A DNA stretch of 64,000 bases from Deinococcus humi. GTDB lineage: Bacteria > Deinococcota > Deinococci > Deinococcales > Deinococcaceae. The position numbers and the translations under genes are program-made. A model generated the notes under the pieces. It was not told the origin of the DNA and made no database searches. It saw only the letters and a program-made list of their open reading frames with translations. The stretch is from the NCBI RefSeq assembly GCF_014201875.1, contig NZ_JACHFL010000014.1:62001-126000 (forward strand), in the 5' to 3' direction. Of the stretch, positions 1 to 10,227 are shown piece by piece; position 1 is the first letter of the stretch, and each line of letters opens with the position of its first letter.

Positions 1-1
1 C

Positions 2-1108
2 GTGGACGAGCTGGCCCGCACCCTCGGCCTCGACCCACTGGAATTGCGGCTGCAAAACGCGGTCGAGGGCGGCGATCCCACCGGCACGGGACGCCCATGG
101 CCCGACATTGGCCTGAAGGCCTGTCTGGAGCGGGCGCGTGAGCATCCGCTGTGGCAGTCGCGCGCCGAGCGTCCCCATGAGGGAGTAGGTCTGGCGGTCG
201 GCGGCTGGCCGGGCGGCTTCTCGCCAGCTGGCGCGGTCTGCCGGGTAGACACGGACGGCACCGTGCGCCTGCATGTGGGCAGCGTGGACATCAGCGGGGT
301 CCACAGCTCGATGGTGCTGATCGTCGCCGAAACGCTGGGCATTGATCCGGCGACTGTGGAAATCGTGCAGGGCAACACCGACGCTGGCCCGTACGCGCCG
401 GCCTCGGGAGGCTCGCAGGTTACCATTAGCCTGTCGGGCGCGGTGCTGGGGGCCAGTCAGCAGGTCCGCGAGCAGCTGCTGGACCTCGCAGCCTCGCATT
501 TCGAGGCGCACCGCGACGACATCGAGCTGAGCGAGGGACAGGCGCGCGTGCGCGGCGTGGCTGGACAGGGCGTGACGCTGGGTCAGCTCGCCCAGCGCGG
601 CCAGCGGCTGCCCGGCGGTCCCGGACCTGTCGTTGCCGAGGGCCGGGCCGCCCTCAAGGGCGGGGCTCCCGGCTTCACCGCCCAGCTGGTCCGCGTGCGG
701 GTCGATCCCGACACCGGACATGTCACGCCGCTGGAGGCCGTGTGTATCCAGGACGTCGGCTACGCCCTCAATCCGCTGCTCGTCGAAGGCCAGATGCACG
801 GCGGCGCGGCGCAGGGCCTGAGCATGGGCCTGTACGAGGGCCTGCACTTCGAGAGCGGCACGCTGAGCAACCCGAACTTTCTGGAATACGTTTTCCCCAC
901 GGCCAGCGATCTTCCACCCATTGACGCCGTGCTGGTTGAGCGCCCTTCCGAGCACGGTCCTTTCGGGGCGCGCATCGTCGGCGAGCCGCCCATCACGGCG
1001 GGGGCGGCTGCCATCGCCAACGCGATTCGGGCGGCGGCGGACGTGCGCGTCACCAGCCTGCCTGCTACGTCGGAGCAGGTCTGGCGACTGATGCAGGAGC
1101 GCAACTGA
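2..1108 (+). CDS. Xanthine dehydrogenase-family molybdopterin-binding subunit, C-terminal part (5' truncated by window edge)
   Basis: About 368 residues are visible and the start lies left of the window. The protein is the C-terminal half of the large molybdenum-cofactor subunit of the xanthine dehydrogenase/aldehyde oxidase family, which hydroxylates purines, aldehydes or aromatic acids with water as oxygen donor. Glycine-rich cofactor-contact stretches are visible (SGGSQVT and, near the end, GARIVGEPPITAGAAAIANA). The glutamate in VGEPP sits where the catalytic base of this family is found. The substrate cannot be told from this half. The gene ends 124 bp before the convergent ATPase operon, with a shared terminator between them. 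Confidence 0.85.
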   Translation: MDELARTLGLDPLELRLQNAVEGGDPTGTGRPWPDIGLKACLERAREHPLWQSRAERPHEGVGLAVGGWPGGFSPAGAVCRVDTDGTVRLHVGSVDISGVHSSMVLIVAETLGIDPATVEIVQGNTDAGPYAPASGGSQVTISLSGAVLGASQQVREQLLDLAASHFEAHRDDIELSEGQARVRGVAGQGVTLGQLAQRGQRLPGGPGPVVAEGRAALKGGAPGFTAQLVRVRVDPDTGHVTPLEAVCIQDVGYALNPLLVEGQMHGGAAQGLSMGLYEGLHFESGTLSNPNFLEYVFPTASDLPPIDAVLVERPSEHGPFGARIVGEPPITAGAAAIANAIRAAADVRVTSLPATSEQVWRLMQERN

Positions 1109-1184
1109 GCGGGTCCTGATCTTTGACTGCGTTGCGCACCGTGTCGAGTGTTTCCCTTGCCCGGCTCCTGAAAATCCAGGCAAT

Positions 1185-1220
1185 AAAGAAGACCGCCCCC
1201 AACTGGAGGCGGTCTTCTTT
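1185..1220. terminator. Bidirectional intrinsic terminator between the molybdoenzyme gene and atpD
   Basis: A perfect 13-bp inverted repeat (AAAGAAGACCGCC and its complement) encloses a 10-nt loop. A-runs flank one arm and T-runs the other, so both strands give a GC stem followed by U-rich sequence. It sits between two convergent genes. Confidence 0.85.
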
Positions 1221-1231
1221 GCCCATGGACT

Positions 1232-1906
1232 TCAGTCTGCTGCGGAGCCGTGGTTCCCAGCCTGCATGTTTTCCTTGTCCTTCTTGGCGTCGGCTTCCAG
1301 CTTGGCCTTGATCTTCTTCAGGGTGAAGCTGGCCTCACGTTCGCGCTGGTCGAGAACGCTGCGGATAAAACGGATGTCGTCCTGAATGCCGGGAATGAGC
1401 ACCTGCTCCAGCGCGTTCACGCGGCGCGAGGTCTTCTTGATCTCCTCGCCGATCCGGCGCAGCTTGGTCTCGGTAGCGGCCACCTTGACGATGCCGTCCA
1501 TCACACCGCTGAAATCGGTGGCAGCCTGGATGGTGCGGGCGCCCACGTTGATCGGGCTGAACGCTGTGGCGCTGTCACGCTCGGGAAGCTCGATGCGCGG
1601 CACTTTCACGCCATACAGGTTGTCGATCTGCATGTCGATGGCGTAGTCGCCGCTGCCGGCCAAGCTCAGGCTCTCGACGGCCTCCGGGGTGTCCCAGGCC
1701 TTCGCGCCGAACAGGCTGGTGTAGGCGCCCTTGCTGACGCCGGAGAGTTCCTCGCGGGCGGCCAGCGCGTCCTTAACGAGCGCGAAGAACTCGCCGATCA
1801 GGGCGTCGCGCTTGCGCTTGAGGAGGTCTGCGCCGCTCTGCGCGGTCTTGAGGCTGGCCTTGCTCGCCAGCATCGCGCTGCGGGTGGGGCTGATCTGTCC
1901 TGCCAT
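1232..1906 (-). CDS. atpD: A/V-type ATP synthase subunit D (central stalk)
   Basis: The 224-residue protein starts MAGQISPTRSAM and is dominated by charged helix-forming sequence at both ends, as expected for the coiled-coil central shaft subunit D. This subunit rotates inside the A3B3 head and couples it to the membrane ring. Length and N-terminal motif (SPTRS, followed by a basic helix) match bacterial A/V-type subunit D. It is the last gene of the operon, 80 bp after atpB; a good Shine-Dalgarno (AGGAGG) lies just upstream on the minus strand. In other naming schemes atpD denotes F1 beta, which this is not. Confidence 0.95.
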   Translation of the reverse strand: MAGQISPTRSAMLASKASLKTAQSGADLLKRKRDALIGEFFALVKDALAAREELSGVSKGAYTSLFGAKAWDTPEAVESLSLAGSGDYAIDMQIDNLYGVKVPRIELPERDSATAFSPINVGARTIQAATDFSGVMDGIVKVAATETKLRRIGEEIKKTSRRVNALEQVLIPGIQDDIRFIRSVLDQREREASFTLKKIKAKLEADAKKDKENMQAGNHGSAAD

Positions 1907-1943
1907 GTGTGTTCACCTCCTTTGTCGGTGAATGTCCTAGAAA

Positions 1944-1974
1944 GTCTAACCACTACGGCACGCTGCGGTTAGAC
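1944..1974. repeat. Inverted repeat in the atpB-atpD gap
   Basis: The 8-bp arms GTCTAACC and GGTTAGAC enclose a 15-nt GC-rich spacer. The position inside an operon, without a T-run, suggests an mRNA-stabilising or attenuating hairpin, or a small dispersed repeat. The TCTAA/TTAGA core recurs in the longer hairpin at 5181-5256. Confidence 0.55.
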
Positions 1975-1986
1975 CTCCAGGCTTAT

Positions 1987-3401
1987 TTACATGCTCATGC
2001 TGCGTCCGCCGCGCCACATCTCGTCCATCTTCTCGCCGTAAAACTTGTCGATGGAGTCCTTGCTCAGGCGGGTCAGCTGGCTCTGCGGCAGCTTGGACAG
2101 GATGCCCCAGGCCACGGTCAGGCTGTCGTCGATGCTGCGATCCTGGTCACCCTGGCCGATGAAGTAGTTCTCGAAGTCGTCGGCAAAGCGCAGGTACAGC
2201 TTGTCGGTGTCGGTCAGGGCGTCTTCACCCGTGATCGCCACGAGCTTGCGCAGGTCCAGCCCGTTGGCGTAGGCCGCAAACAGCTGGTCAGACACGTTCT
2301 TGTGGTCCGCGCGGGTTTTGCCCTTGCCGATGCCGTTGCCTTGCAGGCGGCTCAGGCTGGGGAGGGGGTTGATCGGCGGGAACACGCCCTTGGAGTTCAG
2401 GGTGCGGTCCACCACGATCTGCCCTTCAGTGATGTAGCCGGTCAGGTCGGGGATGGGGTGGGTAATATCGTCGTCGGGCATGGACAGAATGGGAATCTGC
2501 GTGACCGAACCGGGCTTGCCCTGCACCACGCCGGCCCGCTCGTACAGCGACGCGAGGTCGGTGTACATGTAACCGGGGAAGCCACGGCGTCCGGGGATTT
2601 CCTCGCGCGCGCCGCCGATTTCACGCAGCGCCTCGCAGTAGTTGGTCAGGTCGGTCAGGATCACGAGGACGTGGTAGCCGTGCTCGAAAGCCAGGTACTC
2701 GGCCGTCGTCAGCGCCATGCGCGGCGTCAGCAGACGTTCCACGGCGGGGTCGTCGGCGCGGTTCAGGAACAGCACCGAGCGGGCCAGCGCACCGGTGCGC
2801 TCGAACTCCTGCGTGAAGAAGGACACCTCGCGCTGGGTCAGACCCATGGCCGCGAAGACCACTGCGAAGTCGCCCTCGTGGCCCGGCACCTTGGCCTGCC
2901 GTGCGATCTGGGCGGCCAGCTCATTGTGGGGCAAGCCGGAGCCGGAGAAGATCGGGAGCTTCTGCCCACGGATCAGGCTGGTGTTCACGTCAATGGTGGA
3001 GATCCCGGTCTGGATGAACTCCTCGGGCTTGGCGCGGGCTGTGGGGTTCATCGCCTGACCGTTGATGCTCAGGCGCCGCTCGGCCACCACGGCGGGCAGA
3101 CCGTCAATGGGGCGGCCCAGGCCGTCGAAGCGGCGGCCGATCATTTCCTTGCTGACACCCAGGCGGGCGACGTCTTCCACCAGGCTCACCGAGGCGGTGG
3201 CGAGGTCGAGGCCGCGCGTTTCTTCGAACACCTGAATCACGGCGTTCTGGTCGGTCACACTGATGACCTGGCCGCCGCGCAGCTTGCCGCTGCCGTCCTT
3301 GATGTTGACGATGGCGCCGTAGGCCAGGTCACTGGCGGCGTTCACGAACAGCAGCGGCCCGGAGATGTAGGCGACGTCGTTGTATTCCTTCTGAAGAAGG
3401 G

Positions 3402-3405
<4 letters not shown>
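1987..3405 (-). CDS. atpB: A/V-type ATP synthase subunit B (non-catalytic head subunit)
   Basis: The 472-residue protein is the regulatory B subunit that alternates with A in the A3B3 head. Where catalytic subunits carry a Walker A loop, this protein has SGSGLPHN (about residues 153-160), the signature that separates B from A. The start ATG overlaps the atpA stop by 4 nt (ATGA), indicating translational coupling. In F-type nomenclature atpB means subunit a, so the symbol here follows the V/A scheme. Confidence 0.96.
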
Positions 3406-5150
<1,745 letters not shown>

Positions 5151-5180
5151 AATGCTCCTTGAGAGAGGTCAAAAAGTCGG

Positions 5181-5256
5181 GAGGTCAAACAGTCTAAGGG
5201 CGGAACAGTGCGGCATTTGTGCTTTGTGCCGTCTGGCCGTTAGACGGTTTGACCTC
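5181..5256. repeat. Long imperfect inverted repeat in the atpF-atpA gap
   Basis: The outer arms GAGGTCAAAC and GTTTGACCTC (10 bp, perfect) continue inward with AGTCTAA/TTAGACG and further imperfect pairing. The result is one stem-loop of about 76 nt that nearly fills the gap. It has no T-run, so a simple terminator is unlikely. It may set the ratio of head to stalk subunits or be a small palindromic element. Its inner TCTAA/TTAGA matches the repeat at 1944-1974. Confidence 0.6.
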
Positions 5257-5264
5257 GTGACTGC

Positions 5265-5591
5265 TTACAGCTTGATATCGAAGCCGATGGTTTCGCGCAC
5301 CAGTTTTCCCATGTACGCCTTGGCGTCCACGGTTTCCGGTGAGAAGGCGTCTTTGAGGCTGGGGATGGGCAGCAAGATGGGCAGGTCACGACCCCGCATG
5401 ACGCGGGCCGTGGCGGTTGCCGGATCGGCGATCAGGCTGGTGTCCACGGCCACCAGGCCATAGTCCCCCTCGGTGATCAGCTTTTCCAGCTCAGCCTGGG
5501 CACGCTCGGGGGTGGTGTCGACCACCTCGGCCCCGGCCAGACGGAAGCCAGTGGCCGTTTCGTGATCGGTCAGAACGACGACTTTACGCAC
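5265..5591 (-). CDS. atpF: A/V-type ATP synthase subunit F
   Basis: The 108-residue protein is the small Rossmann-like subunit F that binds the central stalk beside D. The recognisable start is VRKVVVLTDHETATGF, and the conserved core includes YGLVAVDTSL. I chose the GTG at 5591: AAGGAG lies about 8 nt upstream, the family begins here, and the codon overlaps the end of atpC by 8 nt. An ATG eight codons upstream would add non-conserved residues inside atpC. Confidence 0.9.
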   Translation of the reverse strand: MRKVVVLTDHETATGFRLAGAEVVDTTPERAQAELEKLITEGDYGLVAVDTSLIADPATATARVMRGRDLPILLPIPSLKDAFSPETVDAKAYMGKLVRETIGFDIKL

Positions 5592-6564
5592 CTTCCAGCT
5601 CCTTTTGCAGCTCATCCTTGCTCAGGCCGTAGAACTTGGCCCGGCCAATCAGACGCATGCGAGCGATTTCCTGTTCCTTGCGGCGCAGGTAATCCAGAGC
5701 CACGCCGGGCCCCAGCGCGTCGGCCATGGCCACGTTGCGGCTGGCCTCGTCGAGCAGACGGCGGGCAATCGCCTCGGAACTGCCCAGATCAGGGGCTTCC
5801 AGAATGGCGCCCAGATCCGGAGCCGAGACGCTGTTGTCGCCGCCCGCAATGCGCAGAAAATCGGCCTCGGACACGTCGCGTCCGCCGGGGATGAAGTAGC
5901 GGACATTGGGAGCCGCGCCCCGCAGCTGGCGGGCGATCAGCAGGTTGCGAATGTCGATCTCGCGCGTGAAGTAGCGGCGGACATTCGTGCCCCGCACGCC
6001 CGAGAGCACGGCGCGGTAGTAGCCCTGGTCCAGCGCGACTTCCAGATCCAGCAGGCTACTGGCCCCGCTGCTGACAGCGGCGCGCAGGATCTGACCGATC
6101 TTGCCGCCCGCCACGCTCAGGGTCTGGGCCAGGCTGGCGACGTCCGCGCTCTGGGCCGCGCCTTGGAGGGCCGACCACGGCAGGGTGCCCGCCGGGATCA
6201 GGCCCGCCACGATGTCGTCCGCCGCGCGTCCAGTCTGGACACCGCGCACCAGCGTTTTGACGTTCTGAAGGTCATAGCGCAGCAGCATCGCTTCAATCTC
6301 GCGTGCAGGCTGCCCGGTGGCAATTGAGCGCAGGTGCGAGATGGCCTTGAGATAGTTGCGGCTCAGGGCCTCGTCAAGCTGTCCCAGCCCTGCCCCCTGC
6401 GCGGTGGCCTCGCCCAGATCCTCGCGCAGCGGCGTCTCGCTGATCTGGCGCAGGAATTCCTGGTAGTTCAGCGTGTTCTGCACGTCGTCCATAGCGCGGG
6501 CTTCCACGAGGGCGGTCCGCATCATGCGGACGCGCCCGTTGATGTACCCGTAGGGGTTGTTCAT
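5584..6564 (-). CDS. atpC: A/V-type ATP synthase subunit C (rotor cap, d-type)
   Basis: The 326-residue, mostly helical protein is the V/A-type subunit C, the funnel-shaped adaptor that seats the central stalk on the K ring. It starts MNNPYGYINGRVRMM, and the internal YYRAVLSG and later NLLIARQLRG segments fit the repeated three-helix units of this family. Its 3' end overlaps the atpF start. It begins 10 bp after the atpE stop. The symbol atpC elsewhere means F1 epsilon. Confidence 0.92.
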   Translation of the reverse strand: MNNPYGYINGRVRMMRTALVEARAMDDVQNTLNYQEFLRQISETPLREDLGEATAQGAGLGQLDEALSRNYLKAISHLRSIATGQPAREIEAMLLRYDLQNVKTLVRGVQTGRAADDIVAGLIPAGTLPWSALQGAAQSADVASLAQTLSVAGGKIGQILRAAVSSGASSLLDLEVALDQGYYRAVLSGVRGTNVRRYFTREIDIRNLLIARQLRGAAPNVRYFIPGGRDVSEADFLRIAGGDNSVSAPDLGAILEAPDLGSSEAIARRLLDEASRNVAMADALGPGVALDYLRRKEQEIARMRLIGRAKFYGLSKDELQKELEGA

Positions 6565-6574
6565 GTTCAGCCCC

Positions 6575-7147
6575 CTAGACTTCGGCCAGCATGCGTGAGA
6601 CTTCGGCGCTCAGGGTGGGGCGGGCAGCTTCCAGGCGGCCCAGCAGGGTGTTCTGCACACTGGTCTTGCCACCGGGGCCGAGCAGGCGCACGCCAGTCTT
6701 GACCGAGTTGTTGACGCGCACGTCCAGAGGACGGCCCAGCACGGACAGCGCCTGACGCACCGCGTCCTGCTCCGCGGCAGAGGTCTCGATGACTTCCGCC
6801 GTGGGGAGGGCATGCAGGCCCTCCTCGATCAACTTGGTCAGCACCTGTGGGTATTCGGGGGCGCCCGTCATGCTGATGATGAACTGCTCAGCGGTCTGGA
6901 AGGCCTTGACCTGCAAGGTGTCGGAGGCCGCCAGGCGCTGGGCATTGCTGTCCAGATCGGCGGCGCTGCGGGCGCGGGTCAGCCCGGCGGCGTACTCGCT
7001 TTCCAGGGCGCGCCTGCGGCCCTCGATCATGCTCTGGGCGCGCTCCTGGGCCATGGCCACGATCTGCGCGGCCCGCTCCTGCGCGCCAGAGCGAATCTGG
7101 GTGATTTCGCCCTGGATTTCTTGTTCTAGGATGTCACCGAGGCTCAT
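6575..7147 (-). CDS. atpE: A/V-type ATP synthase subunit E (peripheral stalk)
   Basis: The 190-residue protein has a long N-terminal amphipathic helix rich in Ala, Gln, Glu and Arg (residues 1-95) and a more globular C-terminal half. This is the layout of subunit E, which pairs with the G-type helix protein to form the peripheral stator stalk. The C-terminal region (VRVNNSVKTGVRLLGPGGKT) fits the head-binding domain. It starts 3 bp after the atpK stop, consistent with one transcript. Confidence 0.9.
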   Translation of the reverse strand: MSLGDILEQEIQGEITQIRSGAQERAAQIVAMAQERAQSMIEGRRRALESEYAAGLTRARSAADLDSNAQRLAASDTLQVKAFQTAEQFIISMTGAPEYPQVLTKLIEEGLHALPTAEVIETSAAEQDAVRQALSVLGRPLDVRVNNSVKTGVRLLGPGGKTSVQNTLLGRLEAARPTLSAEVSRMLAEV

Positions 7148-7150
7148 CGC

Positions 7151-7471
7151 TTACCCGCGCAGCAGGAAGAAGCCGACGAAGCCGAAGATGACCAGCGTTT
7201 CAGGAATAAAGAACCAGATCGCCATCTGACCGAACTTCTCGGGACGCTCGGCCACCACGCCTGCGGCGGCGGCACCAATCGGACCCTGCGCCAGACCCGT
7301 GCCGACGGCGCCCAGGCCCAGGGCCAGGCCCGCGCCGATGGCCTTGAGGCCCGCAGCGTTGGCGTCTGCGCCGGTCGCGGCGACTTCCTGCGCGAAGGCA
7401 GAGCCGGCGAAGGTCATCAAGGTCAGGGCGGGGGCGTATTTTGCGGCTTTCTGGATAGCGGTGTTCTTCAT
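7151..7471 (-). CDS. atpK: A/V-type ATP synthase subunit K (proteolipid ring subunit)
   Basis: The 106-residue membrane protein is the rotor-ring proteolipid. It has a signal-peptide-like N-terminus (about residues 1-27, ending AFA), then two transmembrane helices. The first carries the glycine repeat GLALGLGAVGTGLAQG. The second carries the ion-binding glutamate in FFIPETLVIFGFV. A removable N-terminal segment on K is also known from Thermus. A strong Shine-Dalgarno (GGAGG) precedes the start. It lies 61 bp after atpI. Confidence 0.95.
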   Translation of the reverse strand: MKNTAIQKAAKYAPALTLMTFAGSAFAQEVAATGADANAAGLKAIGAGLALGLGAVGTGLAQGPIGAAAAGVVAERPEKFGQMAIWFFIPETLVIFGFVGFFLLRG

Positions 7472-7532
7472 GTGTTTCCTCCGGGGAAATCAGGTCTTGC
7501 TGCGAGTTGGGACGAGGGCTTGGAAGAGTGGT

Positions 7533-9584
7533 TTATTTCCGTGCCACAGGGGCAAAAGGAGTGTAGCGGGTGCCGGTTTCTTGGTAGAAGCCGGTGGGGT
7601 TGAGATACTCCACCCAGACCAGACGGATGGGCTGCATGATGTGGCCCAGGATGGTCAGGGCGAAGAGGAAGGCGTGAACGATGACGCCCAGCAGGATGCC
7701 CAGCAGTGGCCCGATGATCGGCAGCACGCCGCCCAGGCTCCAGCCGACGTCCGTCGCCAGGTTCGCGAGAATGGCTGCCGCCACACCCACCGCGAACAGA
7801 CGGGTAAAGCTGATGATGTTGCCGCCGTTGGACAGCACCTCGATCAGCATCAGTGGTGTCTTGCTGGCAAAGAAGCCAACGATGAACACGACGAAGCCCA
7901 GCAGCATCAGCAGCACCAGCGGATTGCCGAAGTTGCTCAGTGCGCCGAAATCCTGTCCGGCGCGGCTGACGTAGGCCACCATGATCAGGCCGATCAGGCC
8001 GCCCAGCATGCCCACCGCTTCCCAGAAGTGGTGCATATGCTTGTGCTTCCAGGTCAGCTGCGCCTTGAGGGCCCATGACCACAGCACGAAGATGATGCCC
8101 ACCGCGATGCAGATCAGCATGATGGTGTTGGAGAAGTCCGACAGCACGCGCGGGAACAGGATGGGCAGCAGACCGTGGTCATGGCCTTCTTCCACGATTG
8201 TTTCCAGCGTGGTGGGGCTGAGCTGCACGCCCCAGATGTTCCTGATCAGCTCGGGGTTGTAGAAGAAGATGTGCAGTTTCTCGAACACGTTGCCGAAGAA
8301 CTCACCGGTCAGCACACCCCACACGATGCTCCACAGGCCCATGGTGCGCAGCACCACGCCGACCCGTTTCAGGGTGGCCGGATCAAGGGTGATGCCCAGC
8401 AGGCCCACTGGCAGACTGACGCCGCGTGCGGCACGCGCCAGACCCCACAGGGCCACGGCCAGATACAGCAGTCCGAAACCGATGTCCGCAACGATGAAGC
8501 CGAAGAACAGCGGGAAGAACCACGCCACGATCCACGACGGATCGAAGGTGCCGTACTTGGGCGGATCGCTGATGTTCAGCATGAACTCGAAGTTCTCGGT
8601 GTAGGACCCGTTCTTGAGTTGCACCGGGATGGCTCCGGAGTCGCCGTGCTCGTCCACCGGATGCAGTTCCATCACGGCGCTGGCCTTGTACGGCTCCAGC
8701 GCACGGTTCAGGTCCGGCACACGGTCGGTGGGCACGAAGCCCTGCAAGACGAATCCGTACTTGCCACGGGCCGTCTGCGCACGGGCGTCATCAATGCCCA
8801 CTCGGTCTGCCAGCGCGTCCCGAATGGGAAACAGCGTGGCCGCGTGTTGCGAGGCCAGCGTGTTCTTCTCGGCGCGCACCCGCTCCAGCTCCTGCGGATT
8901 GTTCTTGCTGATCGCGTTGAAGGCGGCGGCCACGTCAGACAGGGGCATCCGCTCGAAACGCCCCGGCAACCGCAGCTCGCCCAGACGGGCCTTGCCCAGC
9001 GCGGCGCGGGCACGGTCGCGGTCCGCGCGCAGCACGGCCACCACCACGGCAGTCGCGCGCTCACCGACGCGTTCCGCACCGATGGCGAAGCGGTCTCCCA
9101 GTTCGCCCTTGAGCGCGTCCTGGGTCGCCGCCAGTTCCTCTGCCTTTTCGATGGTCAGCGGAATCAGCGTGATGCGTGGGCTGCGGTCCAGCGTTCCCGC
9201 TGCACGCGACAGCGCGCTCACGGTATCGCCGTAAGTGCGCGCTGTGTCCAGCTCCGTTCGCAACTCTGTCTCGCGCTCCATGAGGGCAGAGGCAGGTTTT
9301 GCAGCGGCCTCGACCACCGCAGACCACTGACTTTCGTCAGGGAGGGCCGCGACGCGGTCAGGGCGCAACGCCTCCAGCTCGCCCAGGGTGCTTTCGGTGC
9401 GGGCCAGCAGCCGCTCGGCGTCGCGGCGCTGATCGGCTGCTTCGCCCGCCAGAGGACCGCTCTGGAATCCCTGCGCCTCCAGCGGAACGATATGCAGCAC
9501 GCCGACCTGTTGAAGGGCCTGCATGATCGGGCGGCTGTCGCTCTGACGGCCCGCCACCACCACCTGCTGCATCGGGTTGATCAC
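7533..9584 (-). CDS. atpI: A/V-type ATP synthase subunit I (a-type stator)
   Basis: The 683-residue protein is the stator subunit that forms the proton half-channels. The N-terminal half (about 1-340) is soluble and includes coiled coil. The C-terminal half has about eight membrane helices beginning near PSWIVAWFFPLFFGFIVAD. I chose the GTG at 9584 because its codon overlaps the TGA of the upstream stalk gene (GTGA) and the protein then begins INPMQQVVVAG, typical of the family. An in-frame ATG four codons later is an alternative. Confidence 0.94.
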   Translation of the reverse strand: MINPMQQVVVAGRQSDSRPIMQALQQVGVLHIVPLEAQGFQSGPLAGEAADQRRDAERLLARTESTLGELEALRPDRVAALPDESQWSAVVEAAAKPASALMERETELRTELDTARTYGDTVSALSRAAGTLDRSPRITLIPLTIEKAEELAATQDALKGELGDRFAIGAERVGERATAVVVAVLRADRDRARAALGKARLGELRLPGRFERMPLSDVAAAFNAISKNNPQELERVRAEKNTLASQHAATLFPIRDALADRVGIDDARAQTARGKYGFVLQGFVPTDRVPDLNRALEPYKASAVMELHPVDEHGDSGAIPVQLKNGSYTENFEFMLNISDPPKYGTFDPSWIVAWFFPLFFGFIVADIGFGLLYLAVALWGLARAARGVSLPVGLLGITLDPATLKRVGVVLRTMGLWSIVWGVLTGEFFGNVFEKLHIFFYNPELIRNIWGVQLSPTTLETIVEEGHDHGLLPILFPRVLSDFSNTIMLICIAVGIIFVLWSWALKAQLTWKHKHMHHFWEAVGMLGGLIGLIMVAYVSRAGQDFGALSNFGNPLVLLMLLGFVVFIVGFFASKTPLMLIEVLSNGGNIISFTRLFAVGVAAAILANLATDVGWSLGGVLPIIGPLLGILLGVIVHAFLFALTILGHIMQPIRLVWVEYLNPTGFYQETGTRYTPFAPVARK

Positions 9585-9898
9585 GGTAGGACCGCCCGCA
9601 TGATCGTTTCGACGGCGTGTCCCAGCTTGCCCTCAGCGCGCTCACGGGTGGCCTGTGCCTGAGTGCGGGCGTCGGCGCTCGCCGCGTCGCGAATCTGACC
9701 GACTTCCGCCGACAGCCGCTGCTCGTGCTCCGCCGCCATCTGCCTGGCCTGGGCCTCGGCCTGCTGCATGATCTGCGCGGCTTGTGATTCAGCCTGGGCC
9801 ACCACCCGCCTGGCTTCCTCGCGCGCCGCTTCGATCTGTGCGTCCAGCGCGGCTTCCCGCTGCGCTAGTTCGTTCAAGACCTTACTTGAGACGTCCAA
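9581..9898 (-). CDS. A/V-type ATP synthase G/H-type peripheral stalk subunit
   Basis: The 105-residue protein is almost entirely one charged Ala/Glu/Gln/Arg-rich helix (for example EAAREEARRVVAQAESQAAQ). That is the signature of the small stator helix that pairs with subunit E. No ATG or GTG lies in the conserved frame at the right place. A TTG at 9898 has AGGAGG about 9 nt upstream and gives a protein of the expected length, so I take TTG as start. It is the first gene of the operon and its stop overlaps the atpI start. Confidence 0.82.
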   Translation of the reverse strand: MDVSSKVLNELAQREAALDAQIEAAREEARRVVAQAESQAAQIMQQAEAQARQMAAEHEQRLSAEVGQIRDAASADARTQAQATRERAEGKLGHAVETIMRAVLP

Positions 9899-10059
9899 AA
9901 CTCCACTCCTCCTTTTCCTTCTGTTCCGGCAACCCTCGCGAGCTTCAGCCGCTTCAAAAGCCCCATCCTTTGGGGGATGAGGTATCTGGGGTGAACTGCA
10001 AGAATTGCGGCGGCCCGACCCGTTTGTAACAGTTGCGTCAGACTCACCCGATATCGTAA

Positions 10060-10082
10060 CACAGCCTTTACAAATGGCTGTG
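10060..10082. repeat. Inverted repeat CACAGCC-N9-GGCTGTG upstream of the ATPase operon
   Basis: Seven-bp perfect arms enclose a 9-nt AT-rich spacer. It lies about 160 bp upstream of the first ATPase gene, so it could be an operator or part of the leader; it has no flanking T-run. Confidence 0.4.
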
Positions 10083-10165
10083 GGGGCAAGCGTCCCTGGA
10101 GCGGCCCTATTCACCACTTCTGGAAGCGCGATTGACCACCCCTGTAGTTCGACCCCCGCTGCCAC

Positions 10166-10205
10166 AAAAACGGCCAGCCACCGGGGATGCGGTCGGGGCT
10201 GGCCG
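10166..10205 (-). terminator. Intrinsic terminator of glnB-amtB
   Basis: On the minus strand a 9-bp stem (CGGCCAGCC/GGCTGGCCG) is followed directly by TTTTT. It begins about 23 bp after the amtB stop. Confidence 0.85.
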
Positions 10206-10227
10206 AATAGAGCGGCGGGGCGGTAGG

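Larger units (their letters stand above)
9899..10227. other. Intergenic region between amtB and the ATPase operon
   Basis: This 329-bp gap should hold the promoter of the ATPase operon (minus strand) and does hold the amtB terminator. I see an inverted repeat at 10060-10082 and a strong ribosome-binding site before the TTG start, but no convincing -35/-10 pair. No gene is visible. Confidence 0.6.

Noticed and set aside
8175..9662. A 495-codon plus-strand frame opposite atpI
   Set aside because: Antisense shadow; the minus strand has a clear ATPase subunit.
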